DNA from: JBOFDK01 sp051646925
Lineage (GTDB): Bacteria > Bacillota > Clostridia > Lachnospirales > Cellulosilyticaceae
Direction of reading: 5' to 3'
Assembly: GCA_051646925.1 (NCBI GenBank)
Contig: JBOFDK010000090.1
Coordinates: 10,091 to 74,090 of the forward strand
Length of the DNA: 64,000 nucleotides
Part shown: one piece after another, positions 46,366-55,099 of the stretch
Position numbering within the stretch: the first letter of the stretch is position 1
How the letters are laid out: the number at the start of each line of letters is the position of its first letter
Notes under the pieces: model-generated
Told to the model about the DNA's origin: nothing
The model's input: only the letters and a program-made list of their open reading frames with translations
Databases searched by the model: none
Position numbers and translations under genes: made by a program

Positions 46366-47712
46366 TTAATCTTCATCTGCCACACTTAAAACTGGTTGCA
46401 CTTTTGTAACAGTTACAGTATATATTTCACTTTGTCCATTACTTTTTTGAATGTGATGCATTATATCATAATCTACAAACTCTTCTTTCATCTTTGTAAC
46501 CATCTCCAAAAATTTCACTGTATCTTTTTCTATACAGTCAATTTTAAAACTTTTTATTTTTTCATTCATAGTTAATGCATCAAATTTTACATTTGGACTT
46601 TGTTTTCGTATCCACTCACACACCGACCTCGCAAACTCTTTTTCTTCATAAATATTATATTGTAACTGCTTAACCGCTTGGCTCTTATCATAATTTTTAG
46701 CATCTTCATATCTCATATCGTAAACATTATTTAACCTATCATCATCTAATGCAGCTTTTACATCAATATGTTTTGTCATAGTTTCTAATATACTTTTTGA
46801 TGATTGCTGAATATATACAAGGCCTATTAAAATGCTTACCAAACTAACATAATGAATCAGTTTAGATGCTGTTATAAATTGATTTTTTTCATGAATTATT
46901 TTAACCAACTTAAACCATAACTTTATACGTTTTATATTATGTCTTTGCAATGCACATTCAGTATTATCAGATATTGACACTCTCCAATCTATATCACTGT
47001 TATATGTTTTTAATTTTTCTAACGTTAGCGTATCACTTTCTACAATATAACTATTTATCCCATCTTTATTTTCTTCCATATTGTTTATATGATGATTTAA
47101 TTGCTGCAATGCAAAATGAGAATTGATTTTAACCGCGCGCCAACAAATATTACCTCGAATATACATACCACAAATTCCTGATTGGTCATCATAAAAAACA
47201 AGCGCACCTTTTTCTTCATTACTACTAATTTGATTTGCAATATACTCTTCATACGGTATAATTTTTTTGAATTTTATCTTGGTTGTTTTTTTCATATTCT
47301 CAAATGCTTCTAAAATATTTTTATCAATTCCTAATATTTGACCATGAAAATTTTTGTTATCTGTATCCTTTTTATTCATAATATAAAAAAATTTATAATC
47401 ATTTACTTCTTCACCTAACACACTTAAATGATGATTTTTAATAATATTTTTAAAAACATGCCCGCTACATGACGGAATTTCAAACTCTCGCCTTATAACT
47501 CGCAAATTTTTCATAACAATATATACCGCACAATACACTCCTCCGTAACGATGTGTGTACTTTTCTATAAATCTTTTCACTTGCTGAAATATTTGAGTCA
47601 TATCCTTTTCATATAACCTATACTTTTTATAATGTAATTTTCCATAAATGTCATCATAGCGTCTAATCTCAAGTTGTAAATTATCGATTGTTACTAAGAT
47701 ACACCTTTCCAC
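46366..47712 (-). CDS. GspL-like PilM-PilN fusion
   Basis: A 448-residue protein whose N-terminal ~270 residues resemble a degenerate actin-like PilM/GspL cytoplasmic domain (ILVTIDNLQLEIRRYD). One transmembrane helix follows (about residues 285-305, HYVSLVSILIGLVYI) and then a PilN-like coiled coil and small domain. The main operon in the same window has separate pilM and pilN, so this is a second, fused version. GTG start at 47712, 13 nt after AAGGAGG. The actin-fold ATP motifs are not evident, so nucleotide binding is doubtful. Confidence 0.65.
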   Translation of the reverse strand: MERCILVTIDNLQLEIRRYDDIYGKLHYKKYRLYEKDMTQIFQQVKRFIEKYTHRYGGVYCAVYIVMKNLRVIRREFEIPSCSGHVFKNIIKNHHLSVLGEEVNDYKFFYIMNKKDTDNKNFHGQILGIDKNILEAFENMKKTTKIKFKKIIPYEEYIANQISSNEEKGALVFYDDQSGICGMYIRGNICWRAVKINSHFALQQLNHHINNMEENKDGINSYIVESDTLTLEKLKTYNSDIDWRVSISDNTECALQRHNIKRIKLWFKLVKIIHEKNQFITASKLIHYVSLVSILIGLVYIQQSSKSILETMTKHIDVKAALDDDRLNNVYDMRYEDAKNYDKSQAVKQLQYNIYEEKEFARSVCEWIRKQSPNVKFDALTMNEKIKSFKIDCIEKDTVKFLEMVTKMKEEFVDYDIMHHIQKSNGQSEIYTVTVTKVQPVLSVADED

Positions 47713-48284
47713 TGCCCTATCTTCGCCTCCTTATGTTTAAGCGTCATATTTATAAATCTTTGATGCAAATTATCATACATATCTTTCATCTGAATATTTA
47801 AAAATAACTTATCTCCTATAGACTCTACTTGAAATGTGGTCGGTAAATCTGATAATAGTTGCGATTGATATACTAGTTTAATTTTTATACGATCTATCAT
47901 CTGTTCTTGCCTTATTTCCAAAGTTTTTTCAAGAGATTTTCCATTTTGGTCAATACCATTTTTATCAAATATTATTCGTTTTACGTTGTATATTCCATCT
48001 TTAACTTCTGCTTCTTGCCCTACTCTGTGTTCTTTATGTGATACATCAATCTCACGCCCATCACTAGACAGTGCTATAACACACACCATCTCTGATAATT
48101 GAATGCTTTCATGAATGAACTGCTCAACAAATTTTATTTCATTTAGTATTGATTGGTCTTGTTTTAGCTTCGTATATGCCCGCACACTTTGCGCGCCAAC
48201 TGATAATACACTCATCAAACTTATAGTTCCTACAGCTATCGTTACTAATACCTCAACTAATGTCATACCTTTTTCATTCATCAT
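47694..48284 (-). CDS. Minor prepilin, PilW/GspJ-like
   Basis: A 196-residue protein with a five-to-six-residue leader (MMNEKG), class III signal MTLVEVLVTIAVGTISLMS, and a beta-rich C-terminal domain. Two adjacent start codons; either gives the same mature protein. First gene of the second minor-pilin set, downstream of the pilD terminator; its 3' end overlaps the PilMN-like gene. Confidence 0.82.
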   Translation of the reverse strand: MMNEKGMTLVEVLVTIAVGTISLMSVLSVGAQSVRAYTKLKQDQSILNEIKFVEQFIHESIQLSEMVCVIALSSDGREIDVSHKEHRVGQEAEVKDGIYNVKRIIFDKNGIDQNGKSLEKTLEIRQEQMIDRIKIKLVYQSQLLSDLPTTFQVESIGDKLFLNIQMKDMYDNLHQRFINMTLKHKEAKIGQWKGVS

Positions 48285-48399
48285 CTAACCTTTCTATTAA
48301 TGTTTCTGTTAGTAAATTTTTCCCAAATTAATAACGTTATAATCAATGACTTTTATATTTTTTAAATTTTCTGTATTTTGCACACATTTAAAATTGACA

Positions 48400-48429
48400 A
48401 AAAAAAAGCCGATACATATGTATTGGCTT
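48400..48429 (-). terminator. Intrinsic terminator after pilD
   Basis: Stem AAGCCGATACAT / ATGTATTGGCTT (one G:U) followed by nine T on the minus strand, 15 nt after the pilD stop. It isolates pilA-pilD from the downstream minor-pilin set. Confidence 0.85.
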
Positions 48430-48443
48430 CTCTTAAATATATT

Positions 48444-49235
48444 TTATAATAATTGACTCATAACCCATTCTGTATACGTAGTAATAATCACTTGACCATA
48501 AAAAAAGCTAATTATACCTCCTATACTCAAAAAAGGTCCAAATGGAAATTGTACACTTTCCTTATTTCGCATATATATTACTCCGCCGTAAATAGAACCT
48601 ACTATAGAGCCTATTAATAACGTTAAAAAAACTAATGACGGTGACGTGAACAATCCTATCATTCCTATATACCTAACGTCTCCATATCCCATGCCTTCTT
48701 TTTTTAACAATATAAACGATAAATAAAAAACAAGCGCTATAACTCCGTATCCTATCGCACCCGCTATAAGCGCATTGATTAAAATCATCCAATCATTATT
48801 TTCAATACTAATTGCAACCTGCAATGCTACTGCTATAATACTACCTGTAACTATAATGCTAGTTGGTAAAATCATATGCGCTGCATCAATCATAGTAAGC
48901 ACTATAACAAACGAAATAAAAGCAAATGCAAGCAATGTTTGAAACGAAATCCCAAAATGCAAAAATGCAAGCACATAACCTACACCGTTTGCTAGCTCAA
49001 CAAGCGGATACTGCATACTTACCTTGTCTCCGCAATATTTACACTTGCCTCTAAGCGCTACGTAACTAATAACTGGCACCAAATCTAATACACCTAACCT
49101 ATGCTTGCAACTTTGACAATTCGATGGCGGAAAATCAATACGCTCATTGTTTGGAATACGATAAATACAGACGTTCAAAAAACTTCCTATAATGATACCT
49201 AATATAAAAATCATTAGTATAAATGCGAACATCAT
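48444..49235 (-). CDS. pilD: Prepilin peptidase / N-methyltransferase
   Basis: Membrane aspartic protease that removes class III leaders and methylates the new N-terminus. A 263-residue protein with a cytoplasmic methyltransferase domain with two CxxC pairs (CQSC, CKYC; residues ~40-70). The protease part has Asp in MIDAAHMILP (~115) and in the GxGD motif GMGYGDVRY (~180). About eight membrane helices. It would process all the prepilins in this window. Confidence 0.94.
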   Translation of the reverse strand: MMFAFILMIFILGIIIGSFLNVCIYRIPNNERIDFPPSNCQSCKHRLGVLDLVPVISYVALRGKCKYCGDKVSMQYPLVELANGVGYVLAFLHFGISFQTLLAFAFISFVIVLTMIDAAHMILPTSIIVTGSIIAVALQVAISIENNDWMILINALIAGAIGYGVIALVFYLSFILLKKEGMGYGDVRYIGMIGLFTSPSLVFLTLLIGSIVGSIYGGVIYMRNKESVQFPFGPFLSIGGIISFFYGQVIITTYTEWVMSQLL

Positions 49236-49256
49236 ATCAATCTCTCCTTATAAAAA

Positions 49257-49286
49257 AAAGGCATTAATGTGCGCATTAATGCCTTT
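49257..49286 (-). terminator. Terminator after pilA
   Basis: A perfect 13-bp stem AAAGGCATTAATG / CATTAATGCCTTT with 4-nt loop, ending in eight T on the minus strand, 14 nt after the pilA stop. Probably makes a separate abundant pilA message with partial read-through to pilD. Confidence 0.9.
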
Positions 49287-49299
49287 CTTGAATTTATTA

Positions 49300-49680
49300 T
49301 TATTCTACTGGTTCTGGCCAGTAACCTACTTCATGAGTACTTTCAAGTGTAGCATTCAGATCTTCGTCTATGCTAACATTAAAGTCTTCATCTTTTGTAT
49401 ACCTAACAAAAATTTCAGAACCACTTGTATTATATTGAATAAGTCCTTTTTTACCATCAATAACAGACTTTACTTCTGATACAACTTCGTCCTCTTTACC
49501 TTCAGCAATAGCTCCTGCAATTGCACGACCTGCTGTTGCTGCCGCTGCTCTGTTATTTGCTATGTTTGCTTTGTTTATGTAACCAAGTAATGATGGAACC
49601 ATCATAGCTGCAAGAACACCGATAATAGCAATAACTACTATCATTTCTACTAATGTAAAACCTTTTTGATTTTTTTTCAT
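49300..49680 (-). CDS. pilA: Major type IV pilin
   Basis: A 126-residue prepilin with leader MKKNQKG and the helix FTLVEMIVVIAIIGVLAAMM (cleavage after Gly, Phe +1, Glu +5). The small C-terminal domain has no cysteines. It has its own strong promoter and terminator, unlike the other pilins, which fits the abundant structural subunit. Ribosome site AGGGAG before ATG 49680. Confidence 0.92.
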   Translation of the reverse strand: MKKNQKGFTLVEMIVVIAIIGVLAAMMVPSLLGYINKANIANNRAAAATAGRAIAGAIAEGKEDEVVSEVKSVIDGKKGLIQYNTSGSEIFVRYTKDEDFNVSIDEDLNATLESTHEVGYWPEPVE

Positions 49681-49740
49681 TGTCTAATCTCCCTTTGAAA
49701 TTTATATTTACTAATAACAATTATTAGCATTAACACTACT

Positions 49741-49769
49741 ATTATACTACTATCTTAAACTATGTTCAA
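49741..49769 (-). promoter_or_regulatory. Sigma-A promoter of pilA
   Basis: Minus strand TTGAAC (49764-49769), 17-nt spacer, TATAAT (49741-49746), giving a ~55-nt leader before pilA. It lies directly after pilT. Confidence 0.75.
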
Positions 49770-49795
49770 GTGTTTATTTGCAATAAAGTTTATTT

Positions 49796-50848
49796 TTACA
49801 TTAATCTTTTTAAATCTTCTGGATTAATGCAATTAGTCATAGCTTCAGCCTGTGATATAACTCCTTGTTTTACAAGTGTTGCAAGATGTCCATCTAGTGT
49901 TTGCATACCGAGTCTTAGATTAGTTTGCATAGATGAACTTATTTGGTGTGTTTTCTCATCTCTAATCATATTCCTTATAGCATCTGTCATAACTAGGATT
50001 TCCATAGCTAGTGCGCGGCCTTTGCCATCGGCACGAACTATTAGATTTTGCGTAATTATACCTTCTAGTACACTTGCTAGCTGAATACGAATTTGGTGTT
50101 GTTGCCCTGCTGGAAAACTATCAATAATACGATCTATCGTATTACTTGCACCTTTTGTATGTAGTGTTGATAGTACTAAGTGACCTGTTTCAGATGCAGT
50201 GATAGCTGCTTGAATAGTCTCTAAATCTCTCATTTCTCCTACAAGTATAACGTCTGGATCTTCACGCATTGCGGCTCTCAGTGCTCTAGAGAAACTCATA
50301 GTATCATCACCAACTTCTCTTTGGTTTATGATACAGTTTCCATGTTTATGCAAATATTCTAGTGGGTCTTCAATTGTAATAATATGCCCACGTCTTGACC
50401 TATTAATATAGTCTACAAGTGCCGCAAGTGTAGTAGACTTTCCACTTCCTGTCGGTCCTGTAACAAGTATTAGCCCTCTTGGTTTTGTAGCTAAATCTTT
50501 AAATATTGGTGGTAATCCCAAATCTTCTAAAGATGGAATTTTACAAATTAGTAGTCTTATTGCTAAACAATATGTAGCACGCTGTTTATATGCGTTTACA
50601 CGAAAACGTCCTGTTCCTTCTATCACAAAAGAAAAATCTATATCTCCTTGTTCTAGCAAAACTTTTTTTCTTTCTTCATTTACAATAGAAAATACCAATA
50701 TCTCAGCATCTCTTGGCGTTACTTTGCCATAGTCTCCTAGTGGTCTCAACCTACCATTCACCCGTACCATAGGTGGCATCCCAACTGTAATATGTAAGTC
50801 TGACCCGCCTTGTTCACCAGCTTCTTTAAGTAATTGCTCCACTATCAT
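49796..50848 (-). CDS. pilT: Pilus retraction ATPase PilT
   Basis: Hexameric ATPase that depolymerises the pilus and so drives twitching. A 350-residue protein with an N-terminal PAS-like domain, Walker A VTGPTGSGKSTT (~130), Asp box TIEDPLEYLH, Walker B DPDVILVGEMRD and His box AAITASETGHLVLSTLHT. Normal length. 12 nt after pilB. Its presence means that the pilus is probably retractile, not a plain secretion pseudopilus. Confidence 0.95.
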   Translation of the reverse strand: MIVEQLLKEAGEQGGSDLHITVGMPPMVRVNGRLRPLGDYGKVTPRDAEILVFSIVNEERKKVLLEQGDIDFSFVIEGTGRFRVNAYKQRATYCLAIRLLICKIPSLEDLGLPPIFKDLATKPRGLILVTGPTGSGKSTTLAALVDYINRSRRGHIITIEDPLEYLHKHGNCIINQREVGDDTMSFSRALRAAMREDPDVILVGEMRDLETIQAAITASETGHLVLSTLHTKGASNTIDRIIDSFPAGQQHQIRIQLASVLEGIITQNLIVRADGKGRALAMEILVMTDAIRNMIRDEKTHQISSSMQTNLRLGMQTLDGHLATLVKQGVISQAEAMTNCINPEDLKRLM

Positions 50849-50860
50849 ATATTCTTCCCC

Positions 50861-52552
50861 CTAATCGATACTATATGTTATTTTCATATATTCTTCTATC
50901 GTTGTTTTACCTTCTAATATAATTTGTTTCATATTATCTTGTAACAACTGAGTACCATTTTCTTTAGCATAATCACGAATTTCTTCTGCTTGCGCGCCAT
51001 TATTAATAAGTCGTTTCAAACCACTATCTACAACGATAATTTCATGAATCCCCATACGACCTTTGTAACCTGTATCATTACAATTTGCACAACCCTTGCC
51101 TTTGTATAACGTAACTGGTTCTTCTATTTTCAAAATAACCATATCTTCTTCTGAACTTGTATATGATGTTTTACAATTTGGGCAAATACAACGAGTTAGT
51201 CGCTGCGCTATAACTCCAACTACTGCTGATGATACCATATAAGATTCTGTTCCCATATCTACTAAACGTACAATAGTACTTGCTGCATCATTTGTATGAA
51301 GTGTACTAAATACTAAATGCCCTGTAATAGCTGCTCGAATTGCAATAGACGCTGTCTCTGCATCTCGGATTTCACCTATCATAATAACATCTGGATCTTG
51401 ACGTAGTACAGAACGTAAACCACTAGCAAAAGTAAGTCCTGCTTTTTTATTGATTTGAACCTGATTAATACCATCTATTTTCTTTTCAATCGGATCTTCT
51501 AGTGTAACAATATTATCTGTTGGCTCATTACGATCTCCAAGTACAGCGTATAACGTTGTAGATTTACCACTTCCTGTTGGTCCTGTAACTAATATAACAC
51601 CATTTGGACTTTTAATGATTTTGTCAAAAAGTTTCTTATTATGCTCTGTTAGTCCAAGTTGCTTAACATTTAACATAGTATTATCTTGTGTATTCAAAAT
51701 ACGTATAACAACTTTTTCACCATATGTAGTCGGTAAAACAGATACACGCACATCAACGTGTATATCATTTTCTACAAGTTCAAAACGTCCATCTTGTGGT
51801 GCTCTTTTTTCTGCTATATTCATTCCACCCATAATCTTTATACGTGTAACCATAGCATCATGAGCCGCTTTGTTAACTCTCATCTGCTCTTGTAATTGCC
51901 CATCTATACGCATTCTAACACGCGTTGAATCTAGACATGCTTCAATATGAATATCACTAGCCCCAAGCTTAACTCCTTGTTCTACTATAGACTTAACCAT
52001 CTTTACTACTGGCGCATTTTCAATAACACCATTACTATCTGTTCCAGCACCTACATCAATAATTTGACGTGTCGTAAACTCTTGTTGCAATTCACGCGCT
52101 GCCATAATAGCTGTTCGCCCACTATAATGTTTGTCAATAGCTCTTAGAATTTCTGACTTTGTTGATATTACTGCGTTAATTTCATGTTTAGTCGCAAGAC
52201 TCATCTCATCTATAGCATATAGATTTAGCGGATCATTCATAGCAACTGTTAACATTTTTGCATTTTTACCAATCGGTATTGCATCATATTTTCTTGCTAA
52301 TGTTTCATCTAATATATTAACTGTCTGATCATCAATCTGATGATTTTTCAAACTAATATATGGCACTTTTAAACGTCTTGAAAGAGACGATACAAACTGC
52401 TCTTCTGATATATATTCTAAGTTAATCAGTACATCTCCAAGCCTTTTTTTTGAATTCGATTTTTTTTGTAACTCCAACGCTTTTAACAATTGTTCTTCAG
52501 TTATAAGTCCATCTTTTATTAGTATATCACCAATTTTTAGATTTTTTTGCAT
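50861..52552 (-). CDS. pilB: Pilus extension ATPase PilB
   Basis: Powers pilus assembly. A 563-residue protein with an N-terminal MshEN-like domain (IGDILIKDGLITEEQLLKAL; such domains can bind cyclic-di-GMP) and an ATPase core with Walker A TGPTGSGKSTTL (~325). A zinc site of four cysteines (CICPNC ... CANC, ~460-500) is present. ATG 52552 with AAGGAGA is preferred to the open frame 8 codons longer. The leader of this gene is repeated upstream of two pilX-like genes. Confidence 0.94.
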   Translation of the reverse strand: MQKNLKIGDILIKDGLITEEQLLKALELQKKSNSKKRLGDVLINLEYISEEQFVSSLSRRLKVPYISLKNHQIDDQTVNILDETLARKYDAIPIGKNAKMLTVAMNDPLNLYAIDEMSLATKHEINAVISTKSEILRAIDKHYSGRTAIMAARELQQEFTTRQIIDVGAGTDSNGVIENAPVVKMVKSIVEQGVKLGASDIHIEACLDSTRVRMRIDGQLQEQMRVNKAAHDAMVTRIKIMGGMNIAEKRAPQDGRFELVENDIHVDVRVSVLPTTYGEKVVIRILNTQDNTMLNVKQLGLTEHNKKLFDKIIKSPNGVILVTGPTGSGKSTTLYAVLGDRNEPTDNIVTLEDPIEKKIDGINQVQINKKAGLTFASGLRSVLRQDPDVIMIGEIRDAETASIAIRAAITGHLVFSTLHTNDAASTIVRLVDMGTESYMVSSAVVGVIAQRLTRCICPNCKTSYTSSEEDMVILKIEEPVTLYKGKGCANCNDTGYKGRMGIHEIIVVDSGLKRLINNGAQAEEIRDYAKENGTQLLQDNMKQIILEGKTTIEEYMKITYSID

Positions 52553-52600
52553 ATTTTCTCCTTGTGTTTGTCTCAAACTTTATCTTTTAAACATATAAAA

Positions 52601-54364
52601 CTATTTTTCATACTTAATAATTTCAAAACTATTGTATCCACCAGTACTCGATGACCCACCAGCCGATCCACCTAAATCAAAATTAATATCATGTGAATTT
52701 ATAATTTCAATTTCCTTTGCTATAATACTCCCCTTAAAAGTAACACTTCCATTTGTTCCAAAATTTCTAAAAATAATTTTTCCTTTTGGGTGATAAATAT
52801 TCATTGGATATTCTCCATCCACATTATCACCATTAATTATAATTGTTTGGGTCGGATCTGGCTTAGGTTCTGGCGCAGTATCCCTATCATCAATAAAAAT
52901 TCTTCCCTCTGTCATATTCCATTCATCTATTCTATTTTGCATATCAATTATTTCATTCATAGGTGTCACAACACTCGTAGGATCCATATCTACCAATTGG
53001 CACATTTTATTATATATAGTTATTTTTTGTTGTTCTGATTTTTCTATAATTTCCTCTATCCACAATGGCACCTGATATGGATTTCCAGTTGAATCTAGTA
53101 ATATAGATGTAGTAATAGCCCCGTCACCTTGACCAACCCAAGAATCTTCTCTAGTAGGTATAGTTGGTGCATTTTCACTTGCTATAATTTCTTTGTTAAT
53201 ATCTACGCCTAAAGATGTAAATGTTCCTGATGTCATTTGTAGCTTATTAAAAAAGATACCCCCTATACCATTCGCTTGTAATATTGCTTTAAGACTAACA
53301 TCTTCATCTGAAACTATAGTGTTTCCTAGAATTTCGCTATATACTGCTTCTATATTTATATTACCGTTTGCTATTATGTTCTGAATTGTTGTACTTTCGC
53401 TAGAATATTGCACTGGCACATCTTTATAGGTAAAATTCCCACCTACTCTTATATCCCCAATTTGTGCATTACGCTGATTTTCACTAATTTCTAAATTTTC
53501 AACTGCAACAACTTCTCCCATTTTAATAGGTTTTTTCTCTGGTTGCATCTTTATTAACTGAATACTGCCATTCGTATATACTTTATCTATATCTAGATAT
53601 GAATCATCAATTGGAATTGATGTTCCTGACTGGTAGCTATTTGCTATTTCATTCAAAATAATATTTCCAACTGCTTCCATTCGACCAACTTTAATTTGAT
53701 TACTTCCGGTTAAATCAATACTACCCCCTGCATACATTTGTCCTATATCCATTCGTACACTTGAGCCCGTAGTTATAATATCCCCTAAAGTTATCATATA
53801 CTCCATTTCTATTGATTGCTCATCATTGATTGTCTTAAATTCAATACTTTCTTTACTCAACATACCACCATTTCGGATACCTACTATACTACCATCAGAT
53901 ATAAAATTAATCGTATCTGTACCTCCTAATGGTAATGGTAATGTGTCTTTTTCTCCTTTTACAATAACAGAAACATTGTCTGTAATATCACTTTTTGTAT
54001 TAGTCCCTGTAGCCGTTGATGTAATTTTATACACATCAGGATCACCTGGTGTATTTTCAATTTCTAAAGATACATTCCATTTACCATTTGATGCATCTTC
54101 CAAAACGAATGGACTACTTTTAACTTTATCGCCAATATTAGTTGGCAAAATATTACTTGCTTCCGATGACTTATCTTTTACATATTTAAGTACTATTTCT
54201 AAGCCTGACTCCGCCATATATGTCGCTTGTTTTTTCTCCACTGTATGTAAACTTTGTTTATGCGATACATTTGTTAGTTGTAACAATGCTGTACCTAGCA
54301 GTAAAACGACTGAAAAAACGACGATTACAACTACTAAAACAGTACCTTTTTGATTTTTTTTCAT
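52601..54364 (-). CDS. Large PilX-like minor pilin, paralog 1
   Basis: A 587-residue protein. Class III N-terminus: leader MKKNQKG, helix TVLVVVIVVFSVVLLLGTAL with no Glu at +5, then KKQATYMAESGLE, the PilX hallmark. After a ~100-residue globular part, residues ~150-400 show repeated short beta-strands with Gly turns (GGSIDLTGSNQIKVGRMEAV), like a beta-solenoid or bactofilin fold. The C-terminus ends in FEIIKYEK. It is a close paralog of the gene at 55100, with near-identical stretches. Lack of Glu+5 is typical of tip subunits such as GspK; a tip adhesin role is inference. Confidence 0.75.
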   Translation of the reverse strand: MKKNQKGTVLVVVIVVFSVVLLLGTALLQLTNVSHKQSLHTVEKKQATYMAESGLEIVLKYVKDKSSEASNILPTNIGDKVKSSPFVLEDASNGKWNVSLEIENTPGDPDVYKITSTATGTNTKSDITDNVSVIVKGEKDTLPLPLGGTDTINFISDGSIVGIRNGGMLSKESIEFKTINDEQSIEMEYMITLGDIITTGSSVRMDIGQMYAGGSIDLTGSNQIKVGRMEAVGNIILNEIANSYQSGTSIPIDDSYLDIDKVYTNGSIQLIKMQPEKKPIKMGEVVAVENLEISENQRNAQIGDIRVGGNFTYKDVPVQYSSESTTIQNIIANGNINIEAVYSEILGNTIVSDEDVSLKAILQANGIGGIFFNKLQMTSGTFTSLGVDINKEIIASENAPTIPTREDSWVGQGDGAITTSILLDSTGNPYQVPLWIEEIIEKSEQQKITIYNKMCQLVDMDPTSVVTPMNEIIDMQNRIDEWNMTEGRIFIDDRDTAPEPKPDPTQTIIINGDNVDGEYPMNIYHPKGKIIFRNFGTNGSVTFKGSIIAKEIEIINSHDINFDLGGSAGGSSSTGGYNSFEIIKYEK

Positions 54365-54406
54365 TTCAATATACTCTCTTCTTCTGTCTATGCAAATATT
54401 ATGATT

Positions 54407-54460
54407 TTAAATTTTTAGTATAGATATAAAGCTTTTATTTAAATTCATTATTGTTTGCAT
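54407..54460 (-). other. Relic of the pilB leader with a 17-codon ORF
   Basis: 54458-54502 copies the pilB upstream region (52550-52592): the same AAGGAGAAAA ribosome site and ATGCAA start, but the frame ends after 17 codons (MQTIMNLNKSFISILKI). It is best read as a left-over from duplication of the pilX-like gene with its neighbour's 5' end, not as a real peptide gene. Confidence 0.6.
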
Positions 54461-54529
54461 GTTTTCTCCTTGTGTTTGTCTCAAGCTTTATCTTTTAAAC
54501 ATAATGGTAGTTTAACGCTCCTTAGCGTC

Positions 54530-55090
54530 TTATGGTATATAGTAGCTAATATAGTTACCACTACCTCCTTCTACACTTCCTCCACCATCATTCCCATCTG
54601 CGCCTCCGCTACTAATTTTAACATTTAGAGGATCTATGCTAATTGGTCCATAAGTATATGTCGTAACATTTGGGTATTTAACATCAAATTGCACTGTAAC
54701 TGTATCAACTCCAGCTTCAGCTTTCATAACAATTTCATATTTACCTACATAATTACTATCATAAATATCGTTCCAAACGATAGGACTTCCTGTTCCTTTT
54801 TGTAATTTATTATTTACTACTCTTATATGCGAAATAGATGCCGCTGCATCTGCATTACCAAAATTTGAAGTCTCATTTCCAACATAAACGTTTTGAGCAT
54901 ATTGCAATTCTTTTTCTATATATCGTGTATAGTCAATTGCAAAATTTTTAGCTGTAGCCATAGCCTCTGTTTTTTTCATCATAACACTGTTTGAGCTCAT
55001 TACATTATAAATAGGTATTAACATAAGCCCAATAACTGCAATAACGATAATCATTTCAACTAATGTCATACCTTTTTGATTATCTTTCAT
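54530..55090 (-). CDS. Minor prepilin, PilW/PilJ-like
   Basis: A 186-residue protein with leader MKDNQKG, helix MTLVEMIIVIAVIGLMLIPI (Glu +5), then a beta-rich domain and a Gly-rich C-terminus (GGADGNDGGGSVEGGSG) ending NYISYYIP. It lies between two pilX-like paralogs, so it may be co-assembled with them at the tip. Ribosome site AGGAGG, 9 nt after the preceding gene. Confidence 0.85.
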   Translation of the reverse strand: MKDNQKGMTLVEMIIVIAVIGLMLIPIYNVMSSNSVMMKKTEAMATAKNFAIDYTRYIEKELQYAQNVYVGNETSNFGNADAAASISHIRVVNNKLQKGTGSPIVWNDIYDSNYVGKYEIVMKAEAGVDTVTVQFDVKYPNVTTYTYGPISIDPLNVKISSGGADGNDGGGSVEGGSGNYISYYIP

Positions 55091-55099
55091 GCCATCCTC

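Noticed and set aside
53826..54353. 175-codon plus-strand frame opposite PilX-like paralog 1
   Set aside because: The minus strand carries an unmistakable prepilin gene with ribosome site; the plus frame has no ribosome site and appears in the sister gene only as broken pieces.
54407..54460. 17-codon ORF with a good ribosome site as a new small protein
   Set aside because: The site and start are a copy of the pilB leader; the ORF is a by-product of duplication.
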